Shown: positions 1-9,492 of the stretch, piece by piece
Numbering within the stretch: the first letter of the stretch is position 1
Layout of the letters: every line of letters starts with the position of its first letter
Origin: Symsagittifera roscoffensis
Lineage: Eukaryota; Xenacoelomorpha; Acoela; Convolutidae
Length of the DNA: 64,000 nucleotides
Direction of reading: 5' to 3'
Assembly: GCF_963678635.1 (NCBI RefSeq)
Contig: NC_087064.1
Location: 61,497,548-61,561,547 of the forward strand
The notes under the pieces: model-generated
What the model was told of the DNA's origin: nothing
What the model saw: the letters and a program-made list of their open reading frames with translations, nothing else
Database searches by the model: none
Made by a program: the position numbers and the translations under genes

Positions 1-505
1 CAAATAATCGCCAAAAAAAATTCCTAAAAACGAAAATAGATTTTTCTTAAAAAAACGTTACTGTATCAATTAAAACGTTATGAAAAAAAATATCAAAAGC
101 AGGCGCGGATCTAGGAATTTCTCGAGGGGGGGGGCGGATTTTCAAAAAAAAATTAAACTTTTGTCGACCTTTTTTTTTAAGTCGACCAAATTGATCTTCT
201 GAGCTCTCCCAAACCATTATAAAGACCCTTATTTGACCAAATTTTCTGCGTCGCAGGCAAAATTTAGAAAAAAAGGCCAAAAAAAGGCGTTTTTTCGGCG
301 CGCGCTCCCCCCTCAAAATTAGTATAGATTGGCGCCAAAGGCGCCTTTAGAAACTTTTAAGGGTCCGTCCTTTGGGCCGGCAGGGGGTCGAATCCCTGAG
401 ACAGAAGAACGTCTCCCCACCCCCCCACCTAAATACGTTTCTGATCAAAAGCAAAAGGTTATGGTACGCAATTTGGTGGGGCTTTCTGTATTGCTACATC
501 AACAG
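1..505. other. AT-rich flank with no supported gene
   Basis: No coding sequence can be supported here. There are long A and T runs, a G/C-rich patch near 296-310 (GGCGCGCGCTC) that recurs near 26749, and a short self-complementary stretch near 330-344 where GGCGCC is repeated around AAA. The stop-free stretch continuing into the next exon is taken as intron or leader because its translation is low-complexity and changes character after the AG at 504-505. Confidence 0.4.
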
Positions 506-745
506 CGATCTATTTCAAATAAAAATTCTTCTTATATTGAAATCGATCATGCGAGGTGCGATTACCGGAGAGAATACTGCGCTTATGAAGTGAAGCGCGT
601 ACCACGGGGATATCAGGCGCTGAAAAGCTGCTTCCCCATGGAGTCCACCGACGCTTTTTGCCGATTCGACAGCCAATGCTATTCACAGGAATGCATCGAC
701 AACCGATGCTACGAAGAACAAATAATGGAGGAAGGAGAAATATAA
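506..745 (+). CDS. 3'-terminal exon of a small cysteine-rich protein
   Basis: An open frame ends at the TAA 743-745 and encodes about 79 residues. I start the exon after the acceptor-like ...CATCAACAG at 496-505. The last 50 residues hold seven cysteines with tight spacing near the end (FCRFDSQC, then YSQEC and IDNRC), the kind of C-x4/5-C pattern seen in secreted, disulfide-rich invertebrate proteins. No signal peptide or upstream exon is visible because the window starts nearby. The opposite-strand frame also stays open over part of this stretch but has no comparable pattern. The family is not recognised. The exon could belong to a gene interrupted or flanked by the retrotransposon that begins 320 bp downstream. 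Confidence 0.4.
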   Translation, partial: RSISNKNSSYIEIDHARCDYRREYCAYEVKRVPRGYQALKSCFPMESTDAFCRFDSQCYSQECIDNRCYEEQIMEEGEI

Positions 746-1064
746 ACACATTCTAATGATTCATGAAATTTTTTCGTAGGAGTCTTTGAAACCGTAATTG
801 ATTGACAGGTATAGTCTATCCAGTATCAAAGCTTTTTTCCATTAGTTATACATCTGACTGAAAAAAATTTCTGAAGTAGCGTTTTTAATAGTAGTTTATT
901 TAATGAGAAGACCTTTTCGAAATCGTAGTTTTGCTTTTTCCGGTGAAACTTATTATAGTTCCGACCACTGAAAGCAAGGAGGGACTTTGTCTTCGTGTGT
1001 GTTTTACTAGTGTTTTTTTCTTTTTTTAGGCATAATCAGGTATGGCTAAAACTGATCAGAAAGG
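746..1064. other. Host flank, 5' side of the retrotransposon insertion
   Basis: Non-coding AT-rich sequence between the cysteine-rich exon and the insertion site. No feature beyond T-rich runs is seen. Confidence 0.4.
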
Positions 1065-1068
1065 GTCA
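1065..1068. repeat. Target-site duplication GTCA, left copy
   Basis: GTCA directly precedes the TG of the left LTR and recurs directly after the CA of the right LTR (19826-19829). A 4-bp duplication is typical of several Ty3/gypsy integrases. Its presence means the two LTRs belong to one insertion event and not to a recombinant. Confidence 0.85.
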
Positions 1069-1268
1069 TGAGTTAGGACCGATGTGGTTAACTCATAGAG
1101 TAATTTCGGATAGGGTACACCATCTGCTCGTCACGCTATCATATTTTCGGCCGGATAGATTCGTGCAACTTCTTAGTCTAATACCGATCCTAATCTTATT
1201 CTTATACTATCTAGTCTCAGGTTGTTTAACTAGTCTCTGCTAGGCTCAATAGATCTAGGGTATACTGG

Positions 1269-1274
1269 TTTATT
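1269..1274 (-). promoter_or_regulatory. Candidate poly(A) signal AATAAA in 3' LTR
   Basis: Plus-strand TTTATT reads AATAAA on the element strand, downstream of the LTR palindrome. It is the only canonical hexamer seen in the downstream half of the LTR and would define the end of R. Position is seen; function is inferred. Confidence 0.45.
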
Positions 1275-1335
1275 GCGGCTGCTGAAGTTCTCTTGGAGAG
1301 GCAACTAATTTCTAAGTAAAATTCAAATCTCTCTG

Positions 1336-1363
1336 GTGCTGAAATTACAAGTAATTTCAGCAC
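1336..1363. promoter_or_regulatory. Perfect 13-bp inverted repeat inside the 3' LTR
   Basis: GTGCTGAAATTAC, a 2-nt centre AA, then GTAATTTCAGCAC: a perfect dyad. The same 28 bp is conserved without change in the other LTR (19683-19710) although the LTRs differ elsewhere. It could be a dimeric transcription-factor site in U3 or an RNA hairpin, depending on where transcription starts. Confidence 0.6.
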
Positions 1364-1478
1364 TTACAAATAAGTGGGTTGTTAGTTAGATGGATCATGA
1401 TTGGTTAATATTAAATACTTTACAGTGGTAAAATATCTAATTTATCCAATCATAAAATGTAGTTTAGATCAGGTTCCA

Positions 1479-1489
1479 CCCATCCGGGT
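1479..1489 (-). promoter_or_regulatory. Candidate polypurine tract next to the 3' LTR
   Basis: Plus-strand CCCATCCGGGT reads ACCCGGATGGG on the element strand, directly abutting the TGG of the 3' LTR. It is short and interrupted by pyrimidines, so it is a weak tract. It is called by position. Confidence 0.4.
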
Positions 1490-3063
1490 TTTACAGAGTT
1501 TTTTAGAATTGTCTTTCTGCAATTCAAAGGATGGATGATGGACGTTGGTATTTGGCGAACATCATATTTCTTCTGGGTTCTCTTGTTAGAGAAGTTCCAG
1601 GTTCAATCGTTGTGTCTTCTCATGACAACGACTGGGTTTTCGTAACAAACTCAAATCTGAATGGTTGGCTATGACAGGTTTTTCTGTTTCATGTAGAGAA
1701 CTTCTTTTGTGTTTGACCTTGTCTGGGAATGGCGTGGAGATTGTGCGTGGAGGGGATGCCTGGTTACTCGGATCTGTACGTATACTTGAACATCGAGGTG
1801 GTCATTGGTCTAGTTCAATGAAGTCCTTTTCTGCGAAGTCAAGTCGTACTCTAAATCCTTTGAGTTGTGATTGTGGACGGCATATTGATTGTGGTTGGCC
1901 ATTCTTTTTCGAATTTAGTGGGGTCATTTTGTCTTCGGATGTTCGTCTTTGGTGTTGAATGCTGATCTATATACTGCAAGGTATAATTTACATTTTATAA
2001 AATTTTTATTAGTTCGGTGTTTTAATTATGAGTTTGGTTAGTTGTTTTCACAAAAGCTTTTTGTTTTAGTTCGGTTATTTTGAAGAGTTACTCACCCTTG
2101 AGTACCTCTTATTAAAAATAGGAGTGTGGTCACAAAGCGTGGATGTAGCGCGGTGGGTTAGGCCGGCTATAGAGCATGCTCAGGACGTCCTCTCTGGTGG
2201 GTTAGGCCAGGAGTGGGAGTATGATTTCGTGCGGTTTCTGTGAGTGGTCCTGTTATGTGATAACGTTTTATGTTGGGTTTATTGTGGTTTTTCTTATGTT
2301 TCGTTGGTTGTGTCCTTTTTTCAAAAATCAAATTGTTTTTGGTATGGGTTTGTCTTTCGACTTTTTTGTGTTTTATTATTTCTTTCTTAGACTTTATAAT
2401 AGTCTTCAAAAGAATAAATTATCCAGTTTTAAACTGGGTTAATCCGGTTTGGGTACCGTTGGTTTCCTTTTCTTAGTCATGCTGTTGTTCTATGATTTGT
2501 GGTGTTTAGTAAGCTGCATTGGTTAGTTTTGTTTAGTATATAATTCCTTTCCAACCGTGTTAAAGGAAAGTTTGAAACGTGTTATCGTGTGTTAGAGTTA
2601 TTGAGTGTGAAAGCTTGAAACTGAAATTCATTATTTAAACAATTCTTCGTGGGTAAGCTGTGCGAGTGTGGATAGAATTTTTGTGCGAATGAATGGAAAT
2701 ATTAAAAGGTTAGTACTGCATTTTCGTTTTATCAATTTACTACATAGAATTTCAATTTTACTGCTGGTTTTTGGGAAAAATTAAGTTACAAATTTTCATC
2801 ATTATTAGATTTACTGCTTGTGGGGAAAAATCTTATAAATTAATTTACTACATTGGTATGAATTTTATTTAATTTAGTTGGTGCAAAATATTAATAGAGT
2901 TTTGAACAATTTGAAGAAGTTTTCTATTTTTTATTTTTCTTTTGTGTATTTTGCAGATGATCGTGGGATGAAGACTAAAAATCTAAATGAGACAAGGATA
3001 AAGAATGGTTAGTGTTTAATTTGAATTTATTAGTGAAGAATATATAGAAATTATACTTACCTG
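1490..3063 (-). other. Long 3' non-coding region of the retrotransposon
   Basis: About 1.57 kb between the last ORF and the 3' LTR. Open frames here (for example 1665-1958 plus, 2221-2442 plus, 2167-2409 minus) are compositionally driven by T/G-rich sequence, show no recognisable domain and differ in frame from neighbouring genes. It may hold RNA-structure or export signals, but none is recognised. Confidence 0.5.
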
Positions 3064-4671
3064 TTAGTCGTCGGGGAAAAAACCGTGGGGGAAGATGTCG
3101 TGGATTATGTCGGAATTTGTTAGTAATTTTGCTAGTATGCGAATGATGTTTTTAGTTTGAAGCAGCGGCCAAAGCAATTGAAGTGCTTTAAGAGTTTTTA
3201 GTTCTTCAGTGCCAACTGCAAACTCATAAGGTGTGTTTTGGATGAGATTATATAATTTGTGATTGTATTTAGTGTTGTGGATGAATTCTAATATCGGGAT
3301 TTCTATAGGTTGAATAAATTCATGTGGGATAAGGAAGGGTCTGGATTCTTCTGCGTTGAAGGTCTTCGTGATGGGACAAAAAATATACATTTGGGTTATG
3401 GGATCATAATTGCGAAGAATACCGTGAAGGTTAGTATCTTTGATGCAATATGTGAAGTTAAGAAAAAATAGTGAGGTGTATTTAGAGTTAATAAATTGAA
3501 AACGGTGGTGTGGTTGTCTTGATGGAGTGTGTAGATCAAAATGATTTTATATGAATCGATAATATGTATATGTGTGGGTTTGTTTAATGCGTAACATAAT
3601 GTCGTGTGAGCAGTGCAAATCTCGTTCGTGTGGTGCAAGGAAATGAAAGGTTAGTGAAGATAATTGAAATCTTTCTTTAAAACTTTCGTAAGCTTGTGTG
3701 TCGGTTAGTGCTTCAGAAATGATGTGGTCGAATTTGCGATCAAATATATTGAGTGTAAATACATATTGTGTTTTAATGAAGAATTTTTCTGTGATTTGTG
3801 GGTTAGCGAAGCGATCATCATCTAAAAATTGGTCTTGGTTAGTTCGGATGATGTTATGGTCGTAATAGTCTAGCGTATATTCGTTAGCTCGGGGTGCAGT
3901 GTATGTTTTTAGTGACTTTTTATATCCTATATAAGTAAATTGTCTATGTGTTAGTGGTGTGGTGAGTCGATATAGCATATTTTGATTTCTTTCTATATCG
4001 ATGTGAGTATTAGATAAAGGTAAGCAAAGGGGGTTAGTAAAATGATAATATGATGTCCAATGAAGTGTAGGCATTAAAACTTGTTCATCTACAAAACTAC
4101 GTGTGTCGTTAGTGTCGTTAGGGGTGTTCAAGGTATACTGTGGAAATGAAGGTAAGGTGATTGCAAAAAAATCTTTCGTGTTAGTGTGATTTGGATGATT
4201 AATATATTCACGGGCTGTTCCTGGTTTTGTTGGAAATGGATGGTTTGGGAATTTTCTTTTGAAAGTGCGATAAGCTCTATTAGTGCTATTTGATGATTCG
4301 GTGGATGTGGATGATGGTGCTAATGATGCGGTATAAGCTGAAGAGGGTGTAGGGGTAGGTGGGTTTGATGATTCTATTGTGGATGAAATCTGGTTTATAG
4401 TGGGGGTGTCAAATTGGAAGGGTTGTTGTTGTAGGGTGATAAAATTATCTAGTTCTTGGGAGATTTGAGGGGTGTCTGGAGAATTGGATGATCGGTCTGA
4501 ATGAAGTGAAGAGTAGGTTGGGGTGACTAGTGAAGCATAAGTGGGTGTAGAAATGGATGGGAGTGGGTTATTTGGTGGGATTGGTTGAAAAGGGGGTTTT
4601 GAAAAAACTGAGGAGTGGGTTTGAAAATTATTGGATGGAGATGGTTCAGAGTCTGCAAATTCATCAGGGTT
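3064..4671 (-). pseudogene. Terminal element ORF, one stop codon, no ATG in first ~200 codons
   Basis: A 536-codon frame on the minus strand opens after a TGA at 4672-4674 and ends at 3064, interrupted only by one TAA at 3547-3549. The first ~160 residues are Ser/Thr/Pro-rich and low in hydrophobic residues. The C-terminal ~370 residues look globular, with several short hydrophobic and aromatic stretches and an acidic C-terminus ending FFPDD. The first in-frame ATG lies near 4075, well inside the frame, so an upstream start supplied by splicing or frameshifting is likely. It follows env on the element. No family is recognised; a second structural or glycoprotein-associated protein is possible. 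The stop probably inactivates this copy. Confidence 0.6.
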
Positions 4672-4871
4672 TCAATATTTGGGTTATTGAGTTGTGAAAT
4701 TGAGTATAAAACTGAGATATGTGAATTAGTGTCTGAATTCATGCCTGATGTTATATTATTGGTTGGGAAATCGGGTGGCGGGAAAGCAAAAAGTGGAATT
4801 ATTGTAATTGGAGTGTTGAGGTTGGTTGGGTGGGAATTTGAGCGGTGTAGGGATCCAAGTTGTCGGCTCAT
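4527..4871 (-). CDS. Small Pro/Asn-rich ORF overlapping the ATG-less terminal frame
   Basis: A 114-codon ORF with a true ATG at 4871-4869, 69 nt after the env-like stop, overlapping the start of the terminal frame by 145 nt in a different frame. It is rich in Pro, Asn, His and Thr, with no domain recognised. It may supply the initiator for the downstream frame through a frameshift or splice within the overlap, or it may be a compositional artefact of the C-rich sense strand. I favour a leader role weakly. Confidence 0.3.
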   Translation of the reverse strand: MSRQLGSLHRSNSHPTNLNTPITIIPLFAFPPPDFPTNNITSGMNSDTNSHISVLYSISQLNNPNIETLMNLQTLNHLHPIIFKPTPQFFQNPLFNQSHQITHSHPFLHPLMLH

Positions 4872-4939
4872 CGTGGGCTAAAAAAATTATTATTTTGAGA
4901 CTGAAAAGCGGTGGTATGGGGTTGTTCTATAATTTGTTC

Positions 4940-6903
4940 TTATGTATTTTCATCTAGTGAATGGTGTGTCATTATATGTTGAATGGGACTTTGTGATATG
5001 GTTGGTCTAAAATTTGGATTATGTGTTATTGCTAAATTTCGAAAATTTCGTGGGACTAGGGATAATGGATGGTTATGTGGTAGGGGTGGTAACTGTGGTG
5101 TAGGCGTTATTTCTACATTGTTATGTTCTTCGTCGTATGTGTTCTGTCTTGTTGCTATTTTTGTGTTGTATTCTTTTATTTGTGCGTCTAAAAGAATTTT
5201 GTTTATTGATGAAGAAAAAATTCCAAAAAATCCTGCTAATAGTATGCGTGCTACACTTGCTTGTCTATTTACTTGTGTGTGTATAGCGCATGTATTGTAG
5301 ATTCCTTTTAAGAGTGAAAAAAGAAATCCTATAAAGTTAAACATTGCGTATAAAATAGTTAATTTTTCTAAGATGTAATAGGGCCATCCTAGAAAATCAA
5401 GAATTTCATTTTTGAGTGTAACAAAGCTAAAAATATTTATAGGTGAGATATCTTGTGGTCGGTATTTTTCACCGTTTAGAAATATATAGTCTTTAATGTC
5501 TTTAAAATATCCGCTATAATCTTGTGTATAAATATCTGCAAATCCTGCGGTTTCGGCAAGTTTGCGTAAGTTTTGGTCAATTGATTGTCTTTGTATAGTG
5601 TCCATTTGTGTTAATAATTCTTGGAATTGTTGTGTTCTAATGTGATGTTGGATATCGGATTTTGAGTATATTCCAATTGATTGTAGGTCAATATTTGGGT
5701 TTCGAGCAATAGCTCTAATGCTTTCAGGTGAAAATTTTTTGAGTGATTGCATTAATGTGGGATATGGGGTAAGAAGGTAATATTTATCTTCATCAGGGTT
5801 CAGTTGTACTACATTGTGGCTATTTTCTGATCCACATGGGACTGCGGTATCCCAGAAATAGGTTCGTCTTGAAAGTGTGTCAACGAAATGTACTTTATTC
5901 TTATAAAAGATAGGGATTCTTTTATAACATCGTTTATCTTCAAAAACATATAGTGGTGATACTTTTTTGGTACAAGTATAAAACCATAAAATGTTTCCTT
6001 CGTAGTCTAAAAAATTTGATCTATTGCCTGATAGTAAATATCCTGCGTAGGGTATTTTTAATACTGCTAATGCAAGTGATTGTAGGATTTGTGTCCTTTC
6101 TAATTCGCATAGTTGGTGAAGTGTCTCTAATTCAGAGAGTGACATTTCTTGAAAAATTCGGCTAATTGTGTAGTCTAATTTCATATCTAAGTGAATATCA
6201 TAGTGAATATTACCGAAATATGTACTATTCATTAGTGATAGTTCTTGTAAACGTGTGCTTCTTGTGTCATGGGGCTTTAGATGTCCACCAGGTTGACCTT
6301 TACTTTTTTGAAAATTAACTGGTATATATGATGTTCCTTCGTTTATAGGATGACTTGTGGCGTATGGGTCGATTTTTACTTTTCCAGTGGTCATGTCGAA
6401 TTCTTTTTTGTATTCTACTAATATCTCGGAGTATTGTGTTTTGTGAAGTGGACTTCTGTATTTACATGCAAGTTCTGTTTCTTGATATATTTGAAAACGT
6501 GTCAATTTATTTTCTATATTGTGTATGTTTCTAAAATTAGAACTTTGTCTTCGTGATGGATGGACTTGTTCATATGGAATTGATTGTATGAAATATTTTT
6601 CGTGAAATTTTATCATACGAGCGTGTATTTTTGCTACTTGAAATGTTGTACATGTGTCTTCAGGGAAGCAAACAATTGTTGCTTGTGTTCGTGTTGTAGG
6701 GTCACAATAGGCTTGGTCGTTTTTACAAATGATGGTTTATTTATGGGTTATTTATACCAATATGTGGTATCCAGTGTTTATCGTGTCATAAGTTAATCTT
6801 CCGTGTGCGCCGTTGTATGGATATTTTTCGTCTAATTTTATATGTCCTTGATATCTTTCAAGCTCTGCTTGATGTACAGAATCTGAAAAAACTTGGAAAT
6901 ATA
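4940..6903 (-). pseudogene. env: Env-like membrane glycoprotein, main part, with stop codons
   Basis: This continues the signal-peptide ORF after an apparent frameshift near 6903. The frame is broken by TAA at 6752-6754 and 6737-6739, then is open for 558 codons to 4940. It contains a cysteine-bearing ectodomain (a CYKRIPI motif followed by FVD and a TR-like turn, residues ~230-255 of the last open segment) and helical segments. Two hydrophobic stretches (around residues 410-440 and 455-470) could be membrane spans, with a ~90-residue Pro-rich tail. Position after integrase, signal peptide upstream and a C-terminal anchor are the classic env layout. The cysteine/aromatic pattern reminds me of the jingchuvirus-type glycoproteins captured by some invertebrate LTR elements, but this is a memory-based impression. 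This copy cannot make an intact protein. Confidence 0.6.
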
Positions 6904-7356
6904 CTACCTTCCAACTGTGTTTTTATTTTTTGTGATATTTAGGCTGAGTAACTCGTTTTTACAATCTTCGGGATTGAGATGTAAAAGTCGTTCTATATTA
7001 CTCTGGTAGAATGATTCGTGGTCAAGTCGGTTTTTATTTCCATTAGAGACTTGTGAACAATGTACTTTCTTTTCAGAAAATGTTGCTGTAAATTTATATC
7101 CTTTAACTGTTGTTGCTCGGGCTTTTGAATAGAGTGTCGCTATTACATTTGTTGTTTCTATGGCTTGTGGTTCTGTTTCGCATTGTGATACTTGATTTAT
7201 TGCATATTTGTGTAGTGTTTTTTGTTCGTTTTCTTCACAATCGTAATGTGTTACTAATAAATCTTGGGGTCCTGTGCGGGGGGAAGGCTTTATGTTTTGA
7301 TTGGAGGTTACTAGAAAAAAGAGTTGAAGAAAAATTAATATTTTTAGAATATACAT
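6904..7356 (-). CDS. env: Env-like protein, N-terminal segment with signal peptide
   Basis: A 150-codon ORF starts ATG at 7356 with a textbook signal peptide: MYILK, then a run of Ile/Leu/Phe, then VTSNQ. It is followed by a cysteine-containing luminal segment (single Cys in YDCEEN, QCETE, VHCSQ and EDCKN) and an N-glycosylation-like NIT near the end. The frame closes at a TAG just where the downstream env frame becomes open, so the break near 6903 looks like a 1-nt indel and not a natural C-terminus. Its ATG overlaps the stop region of the upstream ATG-less frame by 13 nt, so reinitiation or splicing could feed it. Confidence 0.6.
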   Translation of the reverse strand: MYILKILIFLQLFFLVTSNQNIKPSPRTGPQDLLVTHYDCEENEQKTLHKYAINQVSQCETEPQAIETTNVIATLYSKARATTVKGYKFTATFSEKKVHCSQVSNGNKNRLDHESFYQSNIERLLHLNPEDCKNELLSLNITKNKNTVGR

Positions 7357-8519
7357 GTGTATGATAATCCTGAGTATGGGTTATAAAATGTGATGTAACC
7401 AATTGTCTTTTTGGTATATCTGTCGTATTTGTATATTACTTCAGTTGTTATAAATGGTGGTGGTAGGGATTGAGCTGTTATATTTGGTGGGTTTAATGGG
7501 TAGGGATTTTGAGTAATGTTGTTTAGTTTAACTGTGATTTCAAATTTTAATTGTAGACTATTTTGTTGGAGTATTTGGATGTTATGATCACTAATGTCTT
7601 CGTGGATGTCTTGTCTATATTGTAGTCTATTGAGTGCCCAGTTGTGGAGTCGGTTACTTTCTGGGTGTTGTCCAAATAATGGTGGAGGTGCTGTGAATGT
7701 ATTCCAATCTAGTCTTAAAGGGATATTTGTTGATGATTGTTCTCGATATCTAGCGTCGAGGTTATTTGGGAAATTGAAGTTAAAAGGCGTTGGTGAAATC
7801 TGGCTGATTGATGGTGTTGATGGTAGTGATAAGGTTTCTGGTAGTGATGAGGATGTTGTTGTATCCGTAGAAATATCTATTGGATCATTGATTAAATTTG
7901 GTTCACCTTGTGTGAATGAATGTGTTGTCCAATATGGTAGTCGGGATGTTTGGTTTGTGGGGTTAAAGGGATTTTCACGTATTTGTTCAGATGTTGGTGT
8001 TGAACCTAAGTAATCTGAGGGTAGGCTTGAGGTGCTACGTTGTGAAAGAAGCGTAGTGGTTTCTGGTAATATACCGATGGGGTTTTCTGGAGTACTTTGT
8101 GATGGGGATTGACGTATATCAAAATGAACTCGGGGAGTTTGAAAATTTCTGTTTCGTCGAGGATGTATAATTTGTCTATTTATTTCTACTGTATTTTGAT
8201 TTTGACTAGGATTTCGTATTCTACTTAATTCTTGTGGTAGGGTTGGGTATAAGTTATATGTTGGTTCACTTAGAGGTGCTTGTCGTTGAACTGGTTCTAG
8301 TGGTTCAGATAAGCGAGCGTGTCGTTCTTCAAAGGTATATGGGTTATCTTGAAAGGAAATTCGTGTAGATGTTTGGGGGTTTTGGGTAGTTGAACGTGGT
8401 GTTGGGTTATCTTGGGATGATGTCGGTGAAGACTGACTGTGTGACTGTTGGTTAGCAATTTTTGATAGTTTTTGATCTATTCTTTTAGTGAAAAAATTTA
8501 TGCTTATTATAGTATTCTT
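7344..8519 (-). CDS. 391-codon Pro/Ser/Thr/Gln-rich frame with no ATG
   Basis: On the minus strand a frame opens after the TAG at 8520-8522 and runs to TAA 7344-7346 without a stop and, as I read it, without a single ATG. A random AT-rich stretch would not stay open for 1.17 kb. Composition is rich in Pro, Ser, Thr, Asn and Gln in the first two-thirds and more ordered at the end, ending YTCIF. It overlaps the preceding two-span membrane ORF by 35 nt in the +1 frame; the overlap contains an AAATTTTTTC run that could slip. I infer that it is the cytoplasmic or surface extension of that membrane ORF, made by +1 frameshift or splicing. No family is recognised. Confidence 0.6.
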   Translation of the reverse strand, partial: KNTIISINFFTKRIDQKLSKIANQQSHSQSSPTSSQDNPTPRSTTQNPQTSTRISFQDNPYTFEERHARLSEPLEPVQRQAPLSEPTYNLYPTLPQELSRIRNPSQNQNTVEINRQIIHPRRNRNFQTPRVHFDIRQSPSQSTPENPIGILPETTTLLSQRSTSSLPSDYLGSTPTSEQIRENPFNPTNQTSRLPYWTTHSFTQGEPNLINDPIDISTDTTTSSSLPETLSLPSTPSISQISPTPFNFNFPNNLDARYREQSSTNIPLRLDWNTFTAPPPLFGQHPESNRLHNWALNRLQYRQDIHEDISDHNIQILQQNSLQLKFEITVKLNNITQNPYPLNPPNITAQSLPPPFITTEVIYKYDRYTKKTIGYITFYNPYSGLSYTCIF

Positions 8520-8673
8520 CTAGAAAAAGAATTAGGAGGATTGTTGCTAGGGCGAATGCGATGATTGCTTTCTTTATACATTTGCATATTTTCAAGATGA
8601 GGGATGATAGAAATGTTAGAAAAATTACAAATAGTAAAAAAATATCTGTTCTACTAAAAATGGTTCGTATCAT
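8485..8673 (-). CDS. Small two-span membrane ORF
   Basis: A 62-codon ORF with an ATG start. Residues ~12-28 and ~36-51 are strongly hydrophobic, separated by a KICKCIKK basic/cysteine hinge, giving a hairpin membrane topology. It overlaps the 81-codon hydrophobic ORF by 20 nt upstream and the long ATG-less frame by 35 nt downstream. Small membrane ORFs between pol and env are not standard in Ty3/gypsy elements. The function is unknown. Confidence 0.45.
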   Translation of the reverse strand: MIRTIFSRTDIFLLFVIFLTFLSSLILKICKCIKKAIIAFALATILLILFLEEYYNKHKFFH

Positions 8674-8899
8674 TTAGATAAATTTTGTGAATCGTACCTG
8701 TGGATATAGTCAATAGCTTTTGAAAGTTGGAGGTATAGTTCAAATATGGAATAGAAAATTTAAAAATATTGCAAAAAATGATTAAGATTATTACAAAAGA
8801 TTCAAAGGTATCAAAAAGAAATATGATTAGAAGTTTAAATATCGTTAAAAAGTTTATGAGAATGTTAAGAATTATGTTGACTGGTCGAGAGAAGAGCAT
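8654..8899 (-). CDS. Small hydrophobic ORF following integrase
   Basis: An 81-codon ORF with ATG start, dominated by Ile/Leu/Phe over its first 50 residues and plausibly two membrane spans, with a polar tail. It overlaps the next membrane ORF by 20 nt. Because the region is very AT-rich, a chance hydrophobic ORF cannot be excluded. The clean chain of overlaps with the next two frames is the main reason for listing it. Confidence 0.3.
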   Translation of the reverse strand: MLFSRPVNIILNILINFLTIFKLLIIFLFDTFESFVIILIIFCNIFKFSIPYLNYTSNFQKLLTISTGTIHKIYLNDTNHF

Positions 8900-9492
8900 T
8901 TAAGAAATGGCTTCTCGATCGAATATTTTTTGTTGTTTGGGGCAATTTTCAAGTGTGGTCGAATTATTTATTGGTTTTTTGACAAGTGGGTTGAGTTTTG
9001 TGAAAAATTGTTGGGGGCAATTTTTATGGTGATCGGGAGGTCTTCTTTTTCTTTATTTTCATTTGTCAAATGATCTGGGGTATTTTGAGATTTTTATACT
9101 TTAGGCTAATTAAAATAGTCGTTATTTTACTTTAGGCTAATTTAACATATTTGTTTTGGGGGGTATTTGAGGTCTGATTTGGGGAAATATTGTTGATCTT
9201 TGGGTTATTAGATAAGGGAGGGTTATGATATTATGGTGATATTTATTTTAGTTGTCAAGTTGGAGTGGTTTGCTTATTTTTGACCTGGAGGTCGCAAAGT
9301 TATAGTTATAGATATGCCTAGAGTTTAATATCGTTCGTCTAGTTGATTTGTGTTAGAGTTAGAGAAAGTGACGGATTGGATGAATTCTATTGGCTAATTA
9401 TGAACTAGAATCGTTGCGTGTTTGTCAGCATGTTATTTTGAAAAATGAAAGTTCAAAAGATTTCAGAGGTGCAAAGATTATTAAATATAAAA
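8900..9492 (-). other. Gap between integrase and membrane ORFs
   Basis: About 590 bp without a supported ORF. It would be the natural place for a splice acceptor serving the downstream genes, but I do not pick a specific site. Confidence 0.35.

Larger units (their letters stand above)
1069..1478 (-). repeat. 3' LTR (left end)
   Basis: A 410-bp direct repeat of 19416-19825 with six mismatches and no gaps, beginning TGAGTTAGG and ending GGTTCCA on the plus strand. Read on the element strand it runs from TGGAACC to AACTCA. It contains a near-central palindrome and an AATAAA poly(A) signal on the element strand. The short plus-strand ORF across it is fortuitous. Confidence 0.95.

Noticed and set aside
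995-1243. Plus-strand ORF repeated at 19210-19590
   Set aside because: The similarity is the LTR itself. The ORF has no gene-like features.
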